Notes: a model not told the origin generated them from the sequence alone. 64,000 nucleotides of DNA from Microbispora hainanensis (GCF_006874475.1 NZ_VIRM01000005.1:1-64000), one strand, 5' to 3'. Shown: positions 34,400 to 46,894, counted from the first letter of the stretch. Translations and numbers: made by a program.

Positions 34400-35841
34400 C
34401 GTGACTCCTCCACAGAATCCGGCACGGGAGCGAGGCGACGGCCGACCTCGGCTCCGCAGAAGAAGCCCTGGCAGCGGCCCATCATGGCGCGGGTGCGACG
34501 GCGCAGGCCGTCGATGTCGGCCGGGGGGAGCGGGGAGGCCAGGGCGTCCCTGATCTCCCCGGCGGTGACCCGCTCGCAGAAGCAGACGACGGTCCCGTAC
34601 GCCGGGTCCCCGGCGATGAGGTCGTCGCACATGTACGGCCGGGGGAAGGCCTCGCCGATGTTGGGCATCCGGGGCGGCTCAGGCAGCTCGTCGCGTACGG
34701 AGGTGACCAGGCCCGCCTCGGCCAGCAGCCCGGCGGCGTGCTCGGCGAGCGCCATGGACGAGGTCAGCCCGGTGGACCGGATGCCGCCGAGCACGAGGTA
34801 GCGCTCCGCGCCGTCGAGGTGGACCTGGTAGTCGCCGTGCTCGGTGGCGGCCCGCAGTCCGGCGTAGGAGGCCGTGACCTCCTCCTTCAGCAGCTCGGGC
34901 ATGAGCGCGAGGCCCTTGTCCACCAGGAACGCGAACCCCTCCTCCGAGGTGGAGGTGTCGGCGCGGTCGCGCAGGTCCTCGGCGGTCGGGCCGAGCATCA
35001 CGTTGCCGTAGATCGTCGGGCTGATCAGCACGCCCTTGCCGCGCGAGCTGGGCACGGGCAGCACGATGCGGTTCGCCAGCGGCCTGGCCATCTTGTCGAA
35101 GACCAGCAGCTCGCCCCGGCGCGGCGTGACCGTGAACCGCTCGTGCCCGAACAGGCGGTCGACGGCGTCGGAGCCCAGCCCCGCGGCGTTGACGACCCAG
35201 CGGGCCCGCAGCGGGCCCCTGTTCGTCAGCAGCACGGTCTCCTCGCCGCCGTCGCGCTGGACGCCCTCGACCCGCGTGTTCAGCAGCACGCCGGCGCCCC
35301 GCGCCAGCGCCTCGGTGGCGAACGCGAGCGTGGTGGTCCACGGGCAGATGATCGACTCCCCGGGCACGGTCAGCCCGCCGAGCGCGCCGGGGCCGAGGGC
35401 CGGGACCAGCCCGTAGACCTCGTCCGCACCGACGATCTCGCACTGCCGGTAGCCGTTCTTCACCGCCTTGTCCGCCAGAGCGGGGAGCGCGGCCAGCTCC
35501 TCGCCGGTCCAGGCGACCAGCAGGGCGCCGGTGCGCTCGACCGGGATGCCGGCGCGCTCGGCGTACCCGCCGAGCAGTTCGTATCCCCGCCGCACCAGGC
35601 GCGACTCCAGCGTCCCCGGCGTCGCGTCGAAGCCGGTGTGCAGGATCGCGGTGTTGGCCTTGCTGGTGCCGTCGCCGACGTCCGGACGCGCCTCGACCAG
35701 CGCGACCGACAGGGCGCGGCCGTCGTGCTCACGTCCGGCCAGCTCGCGGGCCACGGCGGCGCCCACCACGCCGCCGCCGACCACCGCCACGTCGACCGTC
35801 CCGTCCGGCAGCGGCCCGGACCTGCTGACTCCCCCGGTCAT
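34396..35841 (-). CDS. GlpA-like FAD dehydrogenase with BFD-type [2Fe-2S] domain
   Basis: A 481-residue protein. Residues about 15-385 are a DAO-fold FAD domain (VDVAVVGGGVVGAAVARELAG; LVLGGIRSTGLTSSMALAEH). The C-terminal domain has four cysteines in the BFD pattern (VCFCERVTAGEI, then MMGRCQGFFC), which bind a [2Fe-2S] cluster. The layout matches anaerobic glycerol-3-phosphate dehydrogenase subunit A and 2-hydroxy- or amino-acid-type relatives. It overlaps both neighbours by 4 bases. With the kinase upstream, oxidation of a phosphorylated polyol or amino alcohol is likely. Confidence 0.88.
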   Translation of the reverse strand: MTGGVSRSGPLPDGTVDVAVVGGGVVGAAVARELAGREHDGRALSVALVEARPDVGDGTSKANTAILHTGFDATPGTLESRLVRRGYELLGGYAERAGIPVERTGALLVAWTGEELAALPALADKAVKNGYRQCEIVGADEVYGLVPALGPGALGGLTVPGESIICPWTTTLAFATEALARGAGVLLNTRVEGVQRDGGEETVLLTNRGPLRARWVVNAAGLGSDAVDRLFGHERFTVTPRRGELLVFDKMARPLANRIVLPVPSSRGKGVLISPTIYGNVMLGPTAEDLRDRADTSTSEEGFAFLVDKGLALMPELLKEEVTASYAGLRAATEHGDYQVHLDGAERYLVLGGIRSTGLTSSMALAEHAAGLLAEAGLVTSVRDELPEPPRMPNIGEAFPRPYMCDDLIAGDPAYGTVVCFCERVTAGEIRDALASPLPPADIDGLRRRTRAMMGRCQGFFCGAEVGRRLAPVPDSVEESR

Positions 35842-37277
35842 GCGTCCCTCCCCGTATCGATCGCCGCGCGGACACCCCGCCGCCAGCGCGTCATGAACTC
35901 CTCCGACCGCTCCGCCGGCCAGCGCGGCTCGTACGTCGTCGCCGGGGCCCACGCGGGTACGGCGTCAGCCACCGCGAGCGAGGGGGTCACCGCGAGGCGG
36001 GCCAGCGCGGCGGCGCCGAGTGCGGTCGCGTGCGGCGACGGGTAGACGTCCACCGGCGCCTGCAGCAGGTCCGCCTGGGCCTGCATGAGAGCGGCCGACC
36101 GGGTGAGCCCGCCGTCCACCCGCAGGCGGGCCAGCGGGCGGCCGAGGTCGGCCGCGACGACCGCGGCCAGGTCGGCCACCTGGGCGGCGATGCCCTCCAG
36201 GACGGCCCGGATCAGGTGCCCGGGCCGGGTGGACAGCGTCATGCCGAGGAACGCGCCGGTCGCGTCCGGCCGCCACCAGGGCGCGGCCAGCCCGGCCAGC
36301 CCGGGGACGAACAGCGCGCCCTCCGCGTCCGGCGCGGCCAGTGCGTCCAGGTCGGAGGCGTCGCCGACGAGGCCGAGGCCGTTCAGCCACCGCACCGCGG
36401 AGGCCGCCGTGTAGACCTGCCCGTCCACGCAGTAGGGCGTGGCCCCCCTGGCCCGCCACGCCACCGACGTGGTCAGGCCGGAGGCCGAGCGCACCGGCCG
36501 CTCGCCGGTGTTGGCGAGCAGGAACGCTCCGGTGCCGTACGTGCACTTGGCCTCGCCGGCCGACAGGCAGCCCTCCGCCAGCAGCGCGGCCTGCTGGTCG
36601 ACGACCAGGCCGCCGACCGGGATCTCCCCGCCGAAGGCCCGGGTCGTCCCGACGACCTCGTCGCAGGCGACGATGGCGGGCAGGCGCTCGCCGTCCAGGC
36701 CGAACAGGCCGAGCAGTTCCCCGCTCCACTCGACCGCGTCGAGGTCGAGCAGCGCCGACCTGCTCGCGGTCGCCGCGTCGGTGACGAACTCGCCGGTCAG
36801 GCGGTGGACGAGCCAGGTGTCGCTGGTCGTCACCACCCCCTCACGGGTGAGGTTGCGGCGGATCCAGGCCATCTTGGGCGCGGAGAAGTACGGGTCGAGC
36901 ACGAGCCCGGTCAGCTCGGCGACCCTCTCGGCGTGCCCGGAGAGATCGGCGCACACCTCCTCGGCCCGCCGGTCCTGCCACACCAGCGCGGTGGTCAGCG
37001 GCTCGCCGGTCGCCGGGTCCCAGGCCAGCACGGTCTCGCCCTGGTTGGCCAGCGTGACCGCGCCGACGGGCACCTCCGCCGCCGCGACGGCCTCCCGCCC
37101 GGCGGCCAGCACCGAGTCGAGCAGTTCCCGCGGGTCCTGCTCCACCCGCCCGCCCGGGAGGTACGCCGGACGGACCGGCGCCTCGGCCGTCGCGAGGACC
37201 GCGCCGTCGCCGTCCACCACGAGCGCCTTGGTGCCCGAGGTGCCCTGGTCGATCGCCAGTACGGCCGGCGCGCTCAC
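35838..37277 (-). CDS. FGGY-family carbohydrate kinase (glycerol kinase-like)
   Basis: A 479-residue kinase of the FGGY family: N-terminal phosphate loop VLAIDQGTSGTKALVVD, glycerol-kinase-like active site GRVEQDPRELLDSV and VWQDRR, and C-terminal ATP site LRVDGGLTRSAALMQAQADLL. The family phosphorylates sugars and polyols with ATP. Sequence motifs are closest to glycerol kinase, but the operon carries an amino-acid-type permease rather than GlpF, so another polyol or amino alcohol is possible. GTG 37277 overlaps the permease stop by 4 bases. Confidence 0.9.
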   Translation of the reverse strand: MSAPAVLAIDQGTSGTKALVVDGDGAVLATAEAPVRPAYLPGGRVEQDPRELLDSVLAAGREAVAAAEVPVGAVTLANQGETVLAWDPATGEPLTTALVWQDRRAEEVCADLSGHAERVAELTGLVLDPYFSAPKMAWIRRNLTREGVVTTSDTWLVHRLTGEFVTDAATASRSALLDLDAVEWSGELLGLFGLDGERLPAIVACDEVVGTTRAFGGEIPVGGLVVDQQAALLAEGCLSAGEAKCTYGTGAFLLANTGERPVRSASGLTTSVAWRARGATPYCVDGQVYTAASAVRWLNGLGLVGDASDLDALAAPDAEGALFVPGLAGLAAPWWRPDATGAFLGMTLSTRPGHLIRAVLEGIAAQVADLAAVVAADLGRPLARLRVDGGLTRSAALMQAQADLLQAPVDVYPSPHATALGAAALARLAVTPSLAVADAVPAWAPATTYEPRWPAERSEEFMTRWRRGVRAAIDTGRDA

Positions 37278-38782
37278 AGGAGCTCCGCGGAGTCGCCGGT
37301 CTCGCGGGTCAGGCGGTCCCGGCCGCGCACCCACACGACGGCGAACACGACGGCGCCGAGCACGAGCGAGCCCAGGGCGTACACCTGCGCGGTGCGGAAG
37401 TCGGACGGGATGAGGAAGATGGCCAGTTCGATCACCAGCCAGATCACCGCGCCCGCCACGACCAGCGGCTCCCACTTCCCGAGGCGGAAGTCGTCGGGCC
37501 GCGGCCGGTGCCGGCGACGGGTGCCGAGGTAGAGCGCGACCGTGCCGGCGTACAGCAGGGCCGGCATGAGCGTGCCCGCCCCGAGGAGCTGTGACAGGGC
37601 GTCGGCGTTGCCGGAGAAGGCGAGCACGATGGCGATCGACGCGCCGGCCGCGAGCACGGTGGCCCAGGTCGGGCCGCCGGTGGCGCGCGGCACCCGGCTC
37701 AGCGCCGCGGAGAACGGCAGCCGGCCGTCGCGGGCCATCGAGTGGACCAGGCGGCTGCAGCTCACCATGATGACCAGGCCGCAGGCGAAGATCGCGAGGC
37801 TCACGACGACGAGGAAGGCCCGCGCCACCCCGGCGCCGAGGACGTTCTCGACCACCTGGGCGACGGGCGCGGAGGAGGCGGTGATCGACGCCACGTCGTT
37901 CCCGAGGGCGGCGGTGACCACGACGAGGAACAGCATGCCGAGGGCGACGCTGAGCAGGATCGCGCGGACCATGGCCCGGGGCACCACCTGCTTGGGGTTG
38001 ATCGTCTCCTCGGCGAGGTTGGCCGCCGACTCCCAGCCGACCAGCGTGAACGCGCCGAGCAGGGCCGACAGCATGAACGGCCCGAGCCAGCCGAAGTAGC
38101 CGTCGCCGGAGACGGCGCCGGTGGAGGTGAGGTTGGACCACTCGGCGTGGCCGCCGAAGATCGCGAACCCGGCGATCAGCAGGGTCAGCCCGATCATCGC
38201 GATCACCTCGGCGCTCACCGCGAGGTTGTTGATCTTCGTGGTGATCGGGGTGGACCAGATGATCAGGACCATCTGGACGACCAGCACGACGAGCGTGGTG
38301 AGCGCGCCGGCCATGGGCGTGTACTCCCAGCCGAACAGCGGGAACAGCGCCACCTGGGCGAGGCCGTAGTCGACCGCCACCGCGACGATCGCGAGGAACG
38401 CGAACGACACCCAGCCGAACCACCAGCCCAGCACCGGCGAGGCGAGCCTGCTCGCCCACTGGTAGCTGTAGCCCGACAGCGGGATGCGGCTGGCCAGCGC
38501 GCCGTACAGGAGGGCGACCGCGACCGTGCCCGCGCCGACGATCGGCCAGGTCCAGATGCCCGCGGGCCCGCCCGAGTTGAGCACGGTGCCGTACGTGGTG
38601 AACAGGCCGGTGGTGATCGAGATGAAGGAGAACGCGACGGCGAAGGACTCGAACGACTTCAGCGTGCGCGAGAACTGCTGGGCGTACCCGGCGTGGGAGA
38701 TGGCCGCGTCGGCCTGATCTGCGCCGTTGTCATGAATGCTGTTTCGATCATGCGATGGCGGGCGCGTGGAAGGATGGGTCAT
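37274..38782 (-). CDS. APC-superfamily amino acid/amine permease
   Basis: A 502-residue permease with about 12 membrane helices. The start of the transport core (SFAVAFSFISITTGLFTTYGTVLNSGGPAGIWTWP) shows the APC glycine-rich first helix. The pattern SYQWASRL and GWESAANLAEETINPKQVVPRAM is typical of the amino acid/choline/GABA permease group. It likely imports an amine-containing substrate for the kinase and dehydrogenase that follow. ATG 38782 has AGGAG 8 bases upstream. It is the first structural gene after the DeoR regulator. Confidence 0.9.
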   Translation of the reverse strand: MTHPSTRPPSHDRNSIHDNGADQADAAISHAGYAQQFSRTLKSFESFAVAFSFISITTGLFTTYGTVLNSGGPAGIWTWPIVGAGTVAVALLYGALASRIPLSGYSYQWASRLASPVLGWWFGWVSFAFLAIVAVAVDYGLAQVALFPLFGWEYTPMAGALTTLVVLVVQMVLIIWSTPITTKINNLAVSAEVIAMIGLTLLIAGFAIFGGHAEWSNLTSTGAVSGDGYFGWLGPFMLSALLGAFTLVGWESAANLAEETINPKQVVPRAMVRAILLSVALGMLFLVVVTAALGNDVASITASSAPVAQVVENVLGAGVARAFLVVVSLAIFACGLVIMVSCSRLVHSMARDGRLPFSAALSRVPRATGGPTWATVLAAGASIAIVLAFSGNADALSQLLGAGTLMPALLYAGTVALYLGTRRRHRPRPDDFRLGKWEPLVVAGAVIWLVIELAIFLIPSDFRTAQVYALGSLVLGAVVFAVVWVRGRDRLTRETGDSAELL

Positions 38783-38824
38783 GGATCGTCTCCTGGCTGG
38801 AACTGGGGAGAGTGCAACGGTCCG

Positions 38825-38854
38825 GGCCCGGCGGCGTGGCCGCGCCGCCGGGCC
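38825..38854 (-). terminator. GC-rich stem-loop between regulator and permease
   Basis: GGCCCGGCGGCG (38825-38836) and CGCCGCCGGGCC (38843-38854) pair perfectly around a 6-base loop, directly after the DeoR-type gene. There is no T-run. In GC-rich actinobacteria such hairpins can terminate or attenuate transcription, which would let the regulator and operon be expressed at different levels. Confidence 0.55.
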
Positions 38855-38857
38855 ACC

Positions 38858-39622
38858 CTACGGGTTGATCACCTCGGCACCCGCCCTGACCAGGGCGGAC
38901 GCCAGTGGTTGCGGGGGTTCCGCGTCGGTGATGAGACCGGACAGGCCGTCCAGGGGGCACACCCGGTAGGCGGCGACCCTGCCGTGCTTCGATGTGTCGG
39001 CGAGCACGTACGTCCTGGCGGTGTTGGCGAGGATCACGCGCTTGGTCGCGACCTCGTCCAGGAAGTAGTCGGTGAGCCCGGCTTCGGCGTCCACCCCGCC
39101 CGAGCCGAGGAACGCCACGTCGGCCCGCAGGTCCTGGAAGAACCCCAGCGTGCAGGCGTTGGAGACGGCGAGGTCGCCCTGCCGGACCCGCCCGCCCGCC
39201 ACGAGCACCTCGACGCCGGGGCGGCCCGCGAGCTCGGCCGCCACCAGCAGCGAGCAGGTGGCGACCACCCCCCGGAAGGACGGGGGGACGGCCCTGGCGA
39301 CGTGGACGGCCGTGGTGCCGACGTCGATGACCACGGTCTGGCCCGGCCGCAGGAGCTGCGCCGCGAGCTCGCCGATCACGGCCTTCGCCTCCGACTGGCT
39401 GGTCGAGCGCTCAAGGTAGGACAGCTCCTCGCCGGTGCCGGACGGCGCCGAGGTCGCCCCGCCGTGGACGCGGACGAGCAGCGCCCGGCGCTCCAGGATC
39501 GCCAGGTCGCGCCGGACGGTCTCGTGGGAGACGCCGAGCAGCGCGGCCAGGTCCTCGGTGCGCACGGTCCCCTTCCGCCCGAGGGCTTCGATGATCCGCT
39601 GGTGGCGCTGTGCCGGAAGCAA
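38858..39622 (-). CDS. DeoR/GlpR-family transcriptional repressor
   Basis: A 254-residue regulator. The N-terminal DeoR helix-turn-helix reads QRHQRIIEALGRKGTVRTEDLAALLGVSHETVRRDLAILE. The C-terminal effector domain (about 75-250) has the ribose-5-phosphate-isomerase-like motifs VVIDVGTTAVHVARAV and FLGSGGVDAEAGLTDY, which sense phosphorylated sugars or polyols. It starts at TTG 39622 with AAGGCGGA upstream. Its position makes it the likely repressor of the permease-kinase-dehydrogenase operon, with a phosphorylated intermediate as inducer (inference from the family). Confidence 0.9.
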   Translation of the reverse strand: MLPAQRHQRIIEALGRKGTVRTEDLAALLGVSHETVRRDLAILERRALLVRVHGGATSAPSGTGEELSYLERSTSQSEAKAVIGELAAQLLRPGQTVVIDVGTTAVHVARAVPPSFRGVVATCSLLVAAELAGRPGVEVLVAGGRVRQGDLAVSNACTLGFFQDLRADVAFLGSGGVDAEAGLTDYFLDEVATKRVILANTARTYVLADTSKHGRVAAYRVCPLDGLSGLITDAEPPQPLASALVRAGAEVINP

Positions 39623-39809
39623 GAGATCCGCCTTTGACCGAATGTGACTGGTATTGCCCGAGAGTGTGGATTAGTGCCCGGAAACCTGTCAAGAGCCGGG
39701 CCGGCGAAACGTGCGGGGGAGCAGATTCCCCAGCTCCCGAGGGGTGCGGCCGCCGGTGAAACGCCCGTCCCGAATGCTGGACACACGCGGATCCGTCCCT
39801 GGTCATCCG

Positions 39810-39821
39810 TAGACTGGGACG
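39810..39821 (+). promoter_or_regulatory. hisD -10 box, leaderless start
   Basis: TAGACT at 39810-39815 is followed by 6 bases and then GTG 39822, so transcription and translation probably begin at the same base. No good -35 box is visible and no riboswitch-like or leader-peptide structure is seen in the 199 bases between the DeoR-type gene and hisD. Confidence 0.55.
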
Positions 39822-42803
<2,982 letters not shown>

Positions 42804-42804
<1 letters not shown>

Positions 42805-42956
42805 TGACCTTCGCGTCCGGGGGGATGATCTTCATCGGTCTCTTCCTGATCGGCGGGGTCATCTCGGGCATCCGGCAGGGCCTCAAGCTGCTGGCGGCGC
42901 TCGCCGGCGTCGGGGCCGTCATGGCGATCACAGCGGGGGTGATGTGGTGGCAGTGA
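42804..42956 (+). CDS. 50-residue membrane peptide inside the his operon
   Basis: An ORF of 50 codons, ATG 42804 to TGA 42954-42956, fills the hisB-hisH gap exactly. It overlaps the hisB stop by one base and the hisH start region by up to 13 bases. It is strongly hydrophobic, with two predicted helices ([15 protein letters not shown] and [21 protein letters not shown]) split by a short basic turn (IRQGLK). Coupled position and clean membrane pattern support a real gene. Function is unknown. Confidence 0.7.
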
Positions 42957-43585
42957 GCAGGCGGGTCGTCGTCCTCGACTACGGCTCGGGCAACCTCCGC
43001 TCGGCCGAGCGGGCGCTGGCCCGCGTCGGGGCGGACGTCACCGTCACCGCCGACTTCGACGCGGCCCTTGAGGCGGACGGGCTCGTCGTGCCCGGTGTCG
43101 GCGCGTTCGCGGCGTGCATGGAAGGGCTCAAGGGCGTGCGCGGCGACCAGATCGTCGGCCGCCGCCTGGCCGGCGGGCGCCCGGTGCTCGGGATCTGCGT
43201 CGGCATGCAGATCCTGTTCGAGGAGGGCGTCGAGCACGGCGTCCACACCGAGGGCTGCGGCGAGTGGCCCGGCACGGTCGAGCGGCTCGACGCGCCCGTG
43301 CTGCCCCACATGGGGTGGAACACCGTGACCGCGCCCGAGGGCAGCGTGCTGTTCCGCGGTATGGAGGAGGGCACGCGCTTCTACTTCGTCCACTCCTACG
43401 GGGTGCGCGAATGGCGGCTGCAGGCCGGCGACGGCTTTCAGCAGCCGCTGGTCGCCTGGGCCGAGCACGGCGTGCCGTTCGTGGCCGCCGCCGAGAACGG
43501 CCCCCTCATGGCCACCCAGTTCCACCCGGAGAAGTCCGGGGACGCGGGGGCCGTGCTGCTGTCCAACTGGCTGAGCACGTTGTGA
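42944..43585 (+). CDS. hisH: Imidazole glycerol phosphate synthase, glutaminase subunit
   Basis: A class I glutamine amidotransferase that feeds ammonia to HisF. Cysteine nucleophile in [14 protein letters not shown], His-Glu pair in [10 protein letters not shown]-terminal [13 protein letters not shown] is typical. Several in-frame GTG starts exist (42944, 42947, 42953). 42953 would give a GTGA overlap with the small membrane gene, and 42944 has a GGGGGTGAT ribosome site. From 42944 it is 213 residues, normal length. Confidence 0.96.
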   Translation: MVAVSRRVVVLDYGSGNLRSAERALARVGADVTVTADFDAALEADGLVVPGVGAFAACMEGLKGVRGDQIVGRRLAGGRPVLGICVGMQILFEEGVEHGVHTEGCGEWPGTVERLDAPVLPHMGWNTVTAPEGSVLFRGMEEGTRFYFVHSYGVREWRLQAGDGFQQPLVAWAEHGVPFVAAAENGPLMATQFHPEKSGDAGAVLLSNWLSTL

Positions 43586-43699
43586 GCGTGTCCGGCAGGC
43601 GAAATCTCGAGGCAGCGGTGCGACACTGGGAACCGGCGGGGCCGCGGCGCGTACGGCCGGCCAGGCCGAGGCCGTGACCGGACCTGAGCGGGAGGCCCG

Positions 43700-44071
43700 A
43701 TGAGCAAGGAACGGGCCCGTCGGAGGGCAGAGCGGGAAGCCGAGCGCGAACGCCTCGCGGCGGCCCGGGCCGAGCGCGAGGCGAGGGCCGCCAGGCGGCG
43801 CGAGATGCGCGAGCGGCTCGTGGGGCCCCTCGCCGGAGCCGTGACAGCGGTGCTGCCGCGACCGGCGAGGCCGGTGCGGGTGGCCCGGCAGCGCGGCTAT
43901 CTCGCCCGCCGCCGCCGCACGGAGAACGGCGTCGTCGTCGTGCTGTGGTTCCTCGTCCAGGTGCTCGCCTGGATCCTGCTCGACTCGTGGATGGCCCGCC
44001 TGGGCGTGTTCCTCGGCTCGATCCTGCTGCTCCCGGTGTTCGTCACCATCGTTTTCGACCGGAGGTCATGA
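43700..44071 (+). CDS. Small basic membrane protein, unknown function
   Basis: A 123-residue protein. Its first 45 residues are a charged helix of Arg, Glu and Ala ([26 protein letters not shown]), probably a coiled coil. About 30 further residues are basic, and the end has two membrane helices ([17 protein letters not shown] and [19 protein letters not shown]). It lies between hisH and priA, with GGGAGG before ATG 43700 and 4 bases before priA. I do not recognise it; similar placed genes of unknown role are known in other actinobacterial his operons. Confidence 0.75.
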   Translation: MSKERARRRAEREAERERLAAARAEREARAARRREMRERLVGPLAGAVTAVLPRPARPVRVARQRGYLARRRRTENGVVVVLWFLVQVLAWILLDSWMARLGVFLGSILLLPVFVTIVFDRRS

Positions 44072-44075
44072 CCAA

Positions 44076-44801
44076 ATGTCGCTCGTATTGCTCCCAGCCG
44101 TCGACGTCGCCGACGGCCAAGCCGTCCGCCTCGTGCAGGGCGAGGCGGGGACGGAGACCTCGTACGGGGATCCGCTCGCCGCCGCCCTCGCCTGGCAGAA
44201 GGCCGGCGCGGAGTGGATCCATCTGGTCGATCTCGACGCGGCGTTCGGCCGGGGGAACAACCGCGAGCTGCTCGCCTCCGTCGTCGGCGCGCTGGACGTG
44301 GACGTCGAGTTGTCCGGCGGGATCCGTGACGACGCCTCGCTTGAGGCCGCGCTGAGCACCGGCTGCCGCCGGGTCAACATCGGCACGGCGGCGCTGGAGA
44401 ACCCGGAGTGGTGTGCCAGGGCGATCGCCGAGCACGGCGACCGCATCGCCGTGGGGCTCGACGTGCGCGGCACCACGCTGGCCGCCCGCGGCTGGACCCA
44501 GGAGGGCGGCGACCTGTGGGACGTGCTCGACCGGCTGGAGTCGGAGGGCTGCCCGCGTTATGTCGTCACCGACGTGACCAAGGACGGCACGCTGCGCGGT
44601 CCCAACCTCGACCTGCTCCGTGAGGTGTGCGCGCGGACCGACCGCCCGGTGATCGCCAGCGGGGGGGTGTCCTCGCTCGACGACCTGCGCGCGATCGCGA
44701 CGCTCGTGCCGGACGGCGTCGAGGGCGCCATCGTGGGCAAGGCGCTGTACGCCCAGGCGTTCACCCTGGAAGAGGCGCTCGCGGCGGTGAAGTCCGCATG
44801 A
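44076..44801 (+). CDS. priA: Phosphoribosyl isomerase A (bifunctional HisA/TrpF)
   Basis: A 241-residue (beta-alpha)8 barrel that isomerises ProFAR in histidine synthesis. In actinobacteria the same enzyme usually also does the TrpF step. Catalytic aspartates are in [15 protein letters not shown] (first strand) and [18 protein letters not shown]; phosphate loops are ELSGGIRDD and VIASGGVSS. No trpF is seen next to trpC and trpB in this window, which supports the dual role. ATG 44076; its stop overlaps a 19-codon mini-ORF. Confidence 0.95.
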   Translation: MSLVLLPAVDVADGQAVRLVQGEAGTETSYGDPLAAALAWQKAGAEWIHLVDLDAAFGRGNNRELLASVVGALDVDVELSGGIRDDASLEAALSTGCRRVNIGTAALENPEWCARAIAEHGDRIAVGLDVRGTTLAARGWTQEGGDLWDVLDRLESEGCPRYVVTDVTKDGTLRGPNLDLLREVCARTDRPVIASGGVSSLDDLRAIATLVPDGVEGAIVGKALYAQAFTLEEALAAVKSA

Positions 44802-44857
44802 GCGAGCGCGACACCTGGCGCATGCCGTTCGGGGCCGAAGGAGAGGAGGCGGCATGA
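44798..44857 (+). CDS. 19-codon mini-ORF linking priA and ridA
   Basis: The [22 protein letters not shown] starts at ATG 44798, overlapping the priA stop (ATGA), and ends at TGA 44855-44857, overlapping the ridA start (ATGA). Its last codons (GAA GGA GAG GAG GCG) form the ribosome site of ridA. A similar 19-codon ORF precedes trpC at 61825-61884, with 9 of 18 residues after the start identical. It may pass ribosomes from one gene to the next. Whether the peptide itself matters is unknown. Confidence 0.5.
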   Translation: MSERDTWRMPFGAEGEEAA

Positions 44858-45273
44858 GCACGCAGATGCCCGAAGGGCGGATCTCCTCCGGCGGCCCGTG
44901 GGAGGACCGTTACGGCTACGCCCGCGCGGTCGTGGCCGGGCCGCACGTGCTCGTGTCCGGCTGCACCGCCACCGTGGGCGGTGAGGTCCAGCACCTGGGC
45001 GACGCCTACCAGCAGACGCTCACCGCCTTCTCCATCGCGCTGGACGCCGTGGAGAAGGCCGGCATCACCCGGGCCGACGTGGTGCGGACCCGCCTGTACG
45101 TGGTGAACGCCGGCGACTTCGACGCCGTCGGCAAGGCCCACGGCGAGATCTTCGGCGACGTGCGGCCCGCCTGCACGAGCGTGCAGGTCGCCGGGCTGGT
45201 CGACGAGCGCATGCTGGTCGAGGTCGAGGTCGAGGCCTATCGGCCGGTGGAACACGGCAACGGCGGAGGCTGA
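44854..45273 (+). CDS. RidA-family enamine/imine deaminase
   Basis: A 139-residue YjgF/YER057c/UK114-type protein. It has VVAGPHVLVSGCTA, a Gln-rich strand HLGDAYQQTLTAF, and the C-terminal VRTRLYVVNAGDF and CTSVQVAGLVDERMLVEVEVEAYRP regions, with the conserved Arg. RidA proteins hydrolyse reactive 2-aminoacrylate and similar enamines to protect PLP enzymes. Placement in the his operon next to the PLP enzyme HisC fits that role but is inference. Confidence 0.88.
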   Translation: MSTQMPEGRISSGGPWEDRYGYARAVVAGPHVLVSGCTATVGGEVQHLGDAYQQTLTAFSIALDAVEKAGITRADVVRTRLYVVNAGDFDAVGKAHGEIFGDVRPACTSVQVAGLVDERMLVEVEVEAYRPVEHGNGGG

Positions 45274-45276
45274 GCG

Positions 45277-46047
<771 letters not shown>

Positions 46048-46048
46048 C

Positions 46049-46081
46049 CGCCTGCCGGGGGCCGGACTCCGGCCCCCGGCA
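46049..46081. terminator. Bidirectional terminator after hisF
   Basis: CCTGCCGGGGGCCGG (46049-46063) and CCGGCCCCCGGCAGG (46067-46081) pair perfectly over 15 bp with a 3-base loop. It begins 2 bases after hisF and ends 10 bases before the stop of the convergent secreted-protein gene. It lacks a T-run but its strength and place support termination in both directions. Confidence 0.75.
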
Positions 46082-46090
46082 GGTGGGTTC

Positions 46091-46330
46091 TCAGTCGATG
46101 TCGATGATCGCCGTGGGGTAGGCGTCCGGGCCCGTCCCGAGCGACGACGACGCCATCGACTGGTATTGCCACTGTCCCTGGAAGGCGCCGCCGTGGCCGC
46201 CGTGGCCGCACCAGTCGTCCCCCCAGCACGTCGTGGCGGCGGACGCCTCGTGAGCGGGCTGGGCCGCCGCGAGACCGAAGGCGGCGAGGAACGCCAGGCC
46301 CAGCAGGCTCGGGAAACGCTTGGCACGCAT
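46091..46330 (-). CDS. Small secreted protein
   Basis: A 79-residue precursor with a signal peptide (basic MRAKRF, hydrophobic LLGLAFLAAFGLAAA, likely cleavage after the Ala-rich stretch near residue 31). The mature part of about 48 residues has two cysteines in TTCWGDDWCGHGGHGG, a Gly-His motif that might bind metal, and a Ser/Gln-rich middle. CAGGAG precedes ATG 46330. I do not recognise a family. Confidence 0.7.
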   Translation of the reverse strand: MRAKRFPSLLGLAFLAAFGLAAAQPAHEASAATTCWGDDWCGHGGHGGAFQGQWQYQSMASSSLGTGPDAYPTAIIDID

Positions 46331-46606
46331 AGCTGTCTCCTGTCCGTCAAAGGATCACGCGGCGCTCCGGAGTCCGCCCTCCTCAAATGGTCAGCCGGAC
46401 ACCGCACAACCGTCCATCCCAATCACCGCAAATAGGACGATAGTGGGCGAAAACCGGCATACATGATTGTGTGTTCTTTATCGGGACTTCGGCCGGATGG
46501 GAGCGATCGGGGAACGCACGGGGCGCGGGCTCGAGCGCCGGAGTGGATGTGCGGTTCCGTGCCCTAGAGTTGCGGGTGATCATCGACTCGCCGCCCGGAG
46601 GAGCAC

Positions 46607-46894
46607 GTGTCCGACCCCGCCTCGCTCGACGACGTCCGCCGCCGGATCGACGAGCTCGACGCCCGTCTGACGGCACTGCTGGCCGAGCGGCAGCGTCTCG
46701 TGCGCGCCGCGGCCGCCTTCAAGACGGACGAGCAGGCCGTACGGGCTCCTGGCCGGGTGGAGCGGGTCGTGGCGGCGGCACGCGAGCGCGCGGAGCGCGA
46801 GGGGCTGTCCCCGGAGGTCGCCGAGGCCGTCTGGCGGGCGATGATCGGGGCGTTCGTGGAGTATGAGCTCACGGAGCACCGGCGGCGCGGGTAG
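46607..46894 (+). CDS. Chorismate mutase, AroQ type
   Basis: A 95-residue all-helical chorismate mutase: IDELDARLTALLAERQRLVRAAAAFK carries the conserved Arg and Lys of the first helix, and VERVVAAARERAEREGL the second. It is cytosolic, with no signal peptide. GTG 46607 has GGAGGAG upstream. This is a second AroQ domain in the window, besides the fusion at 6445. It stands alone, so regulation and pathway use are unclear; some AroQ homologs act on isochorismate in other pathways. Confidence 0.85.
   Translation: MSDPASLDDVRRRIDELDARLTALLAERQRLVRAAAAFKTDEQAVRAPGRVERVVAAARERAEREGLSPEVAEAVWRAMIGAFVEYELTEHRRRG

Noticed and set aside
39623-39821. Possible riboswitch upstream of hisD
   Set aside because: A short GGGAGC/GCTCCC stem and a GGTGAAAC string were noted, but no full cobalamin, TPP or other riboswitch core fits, and hisD looks leaderless.
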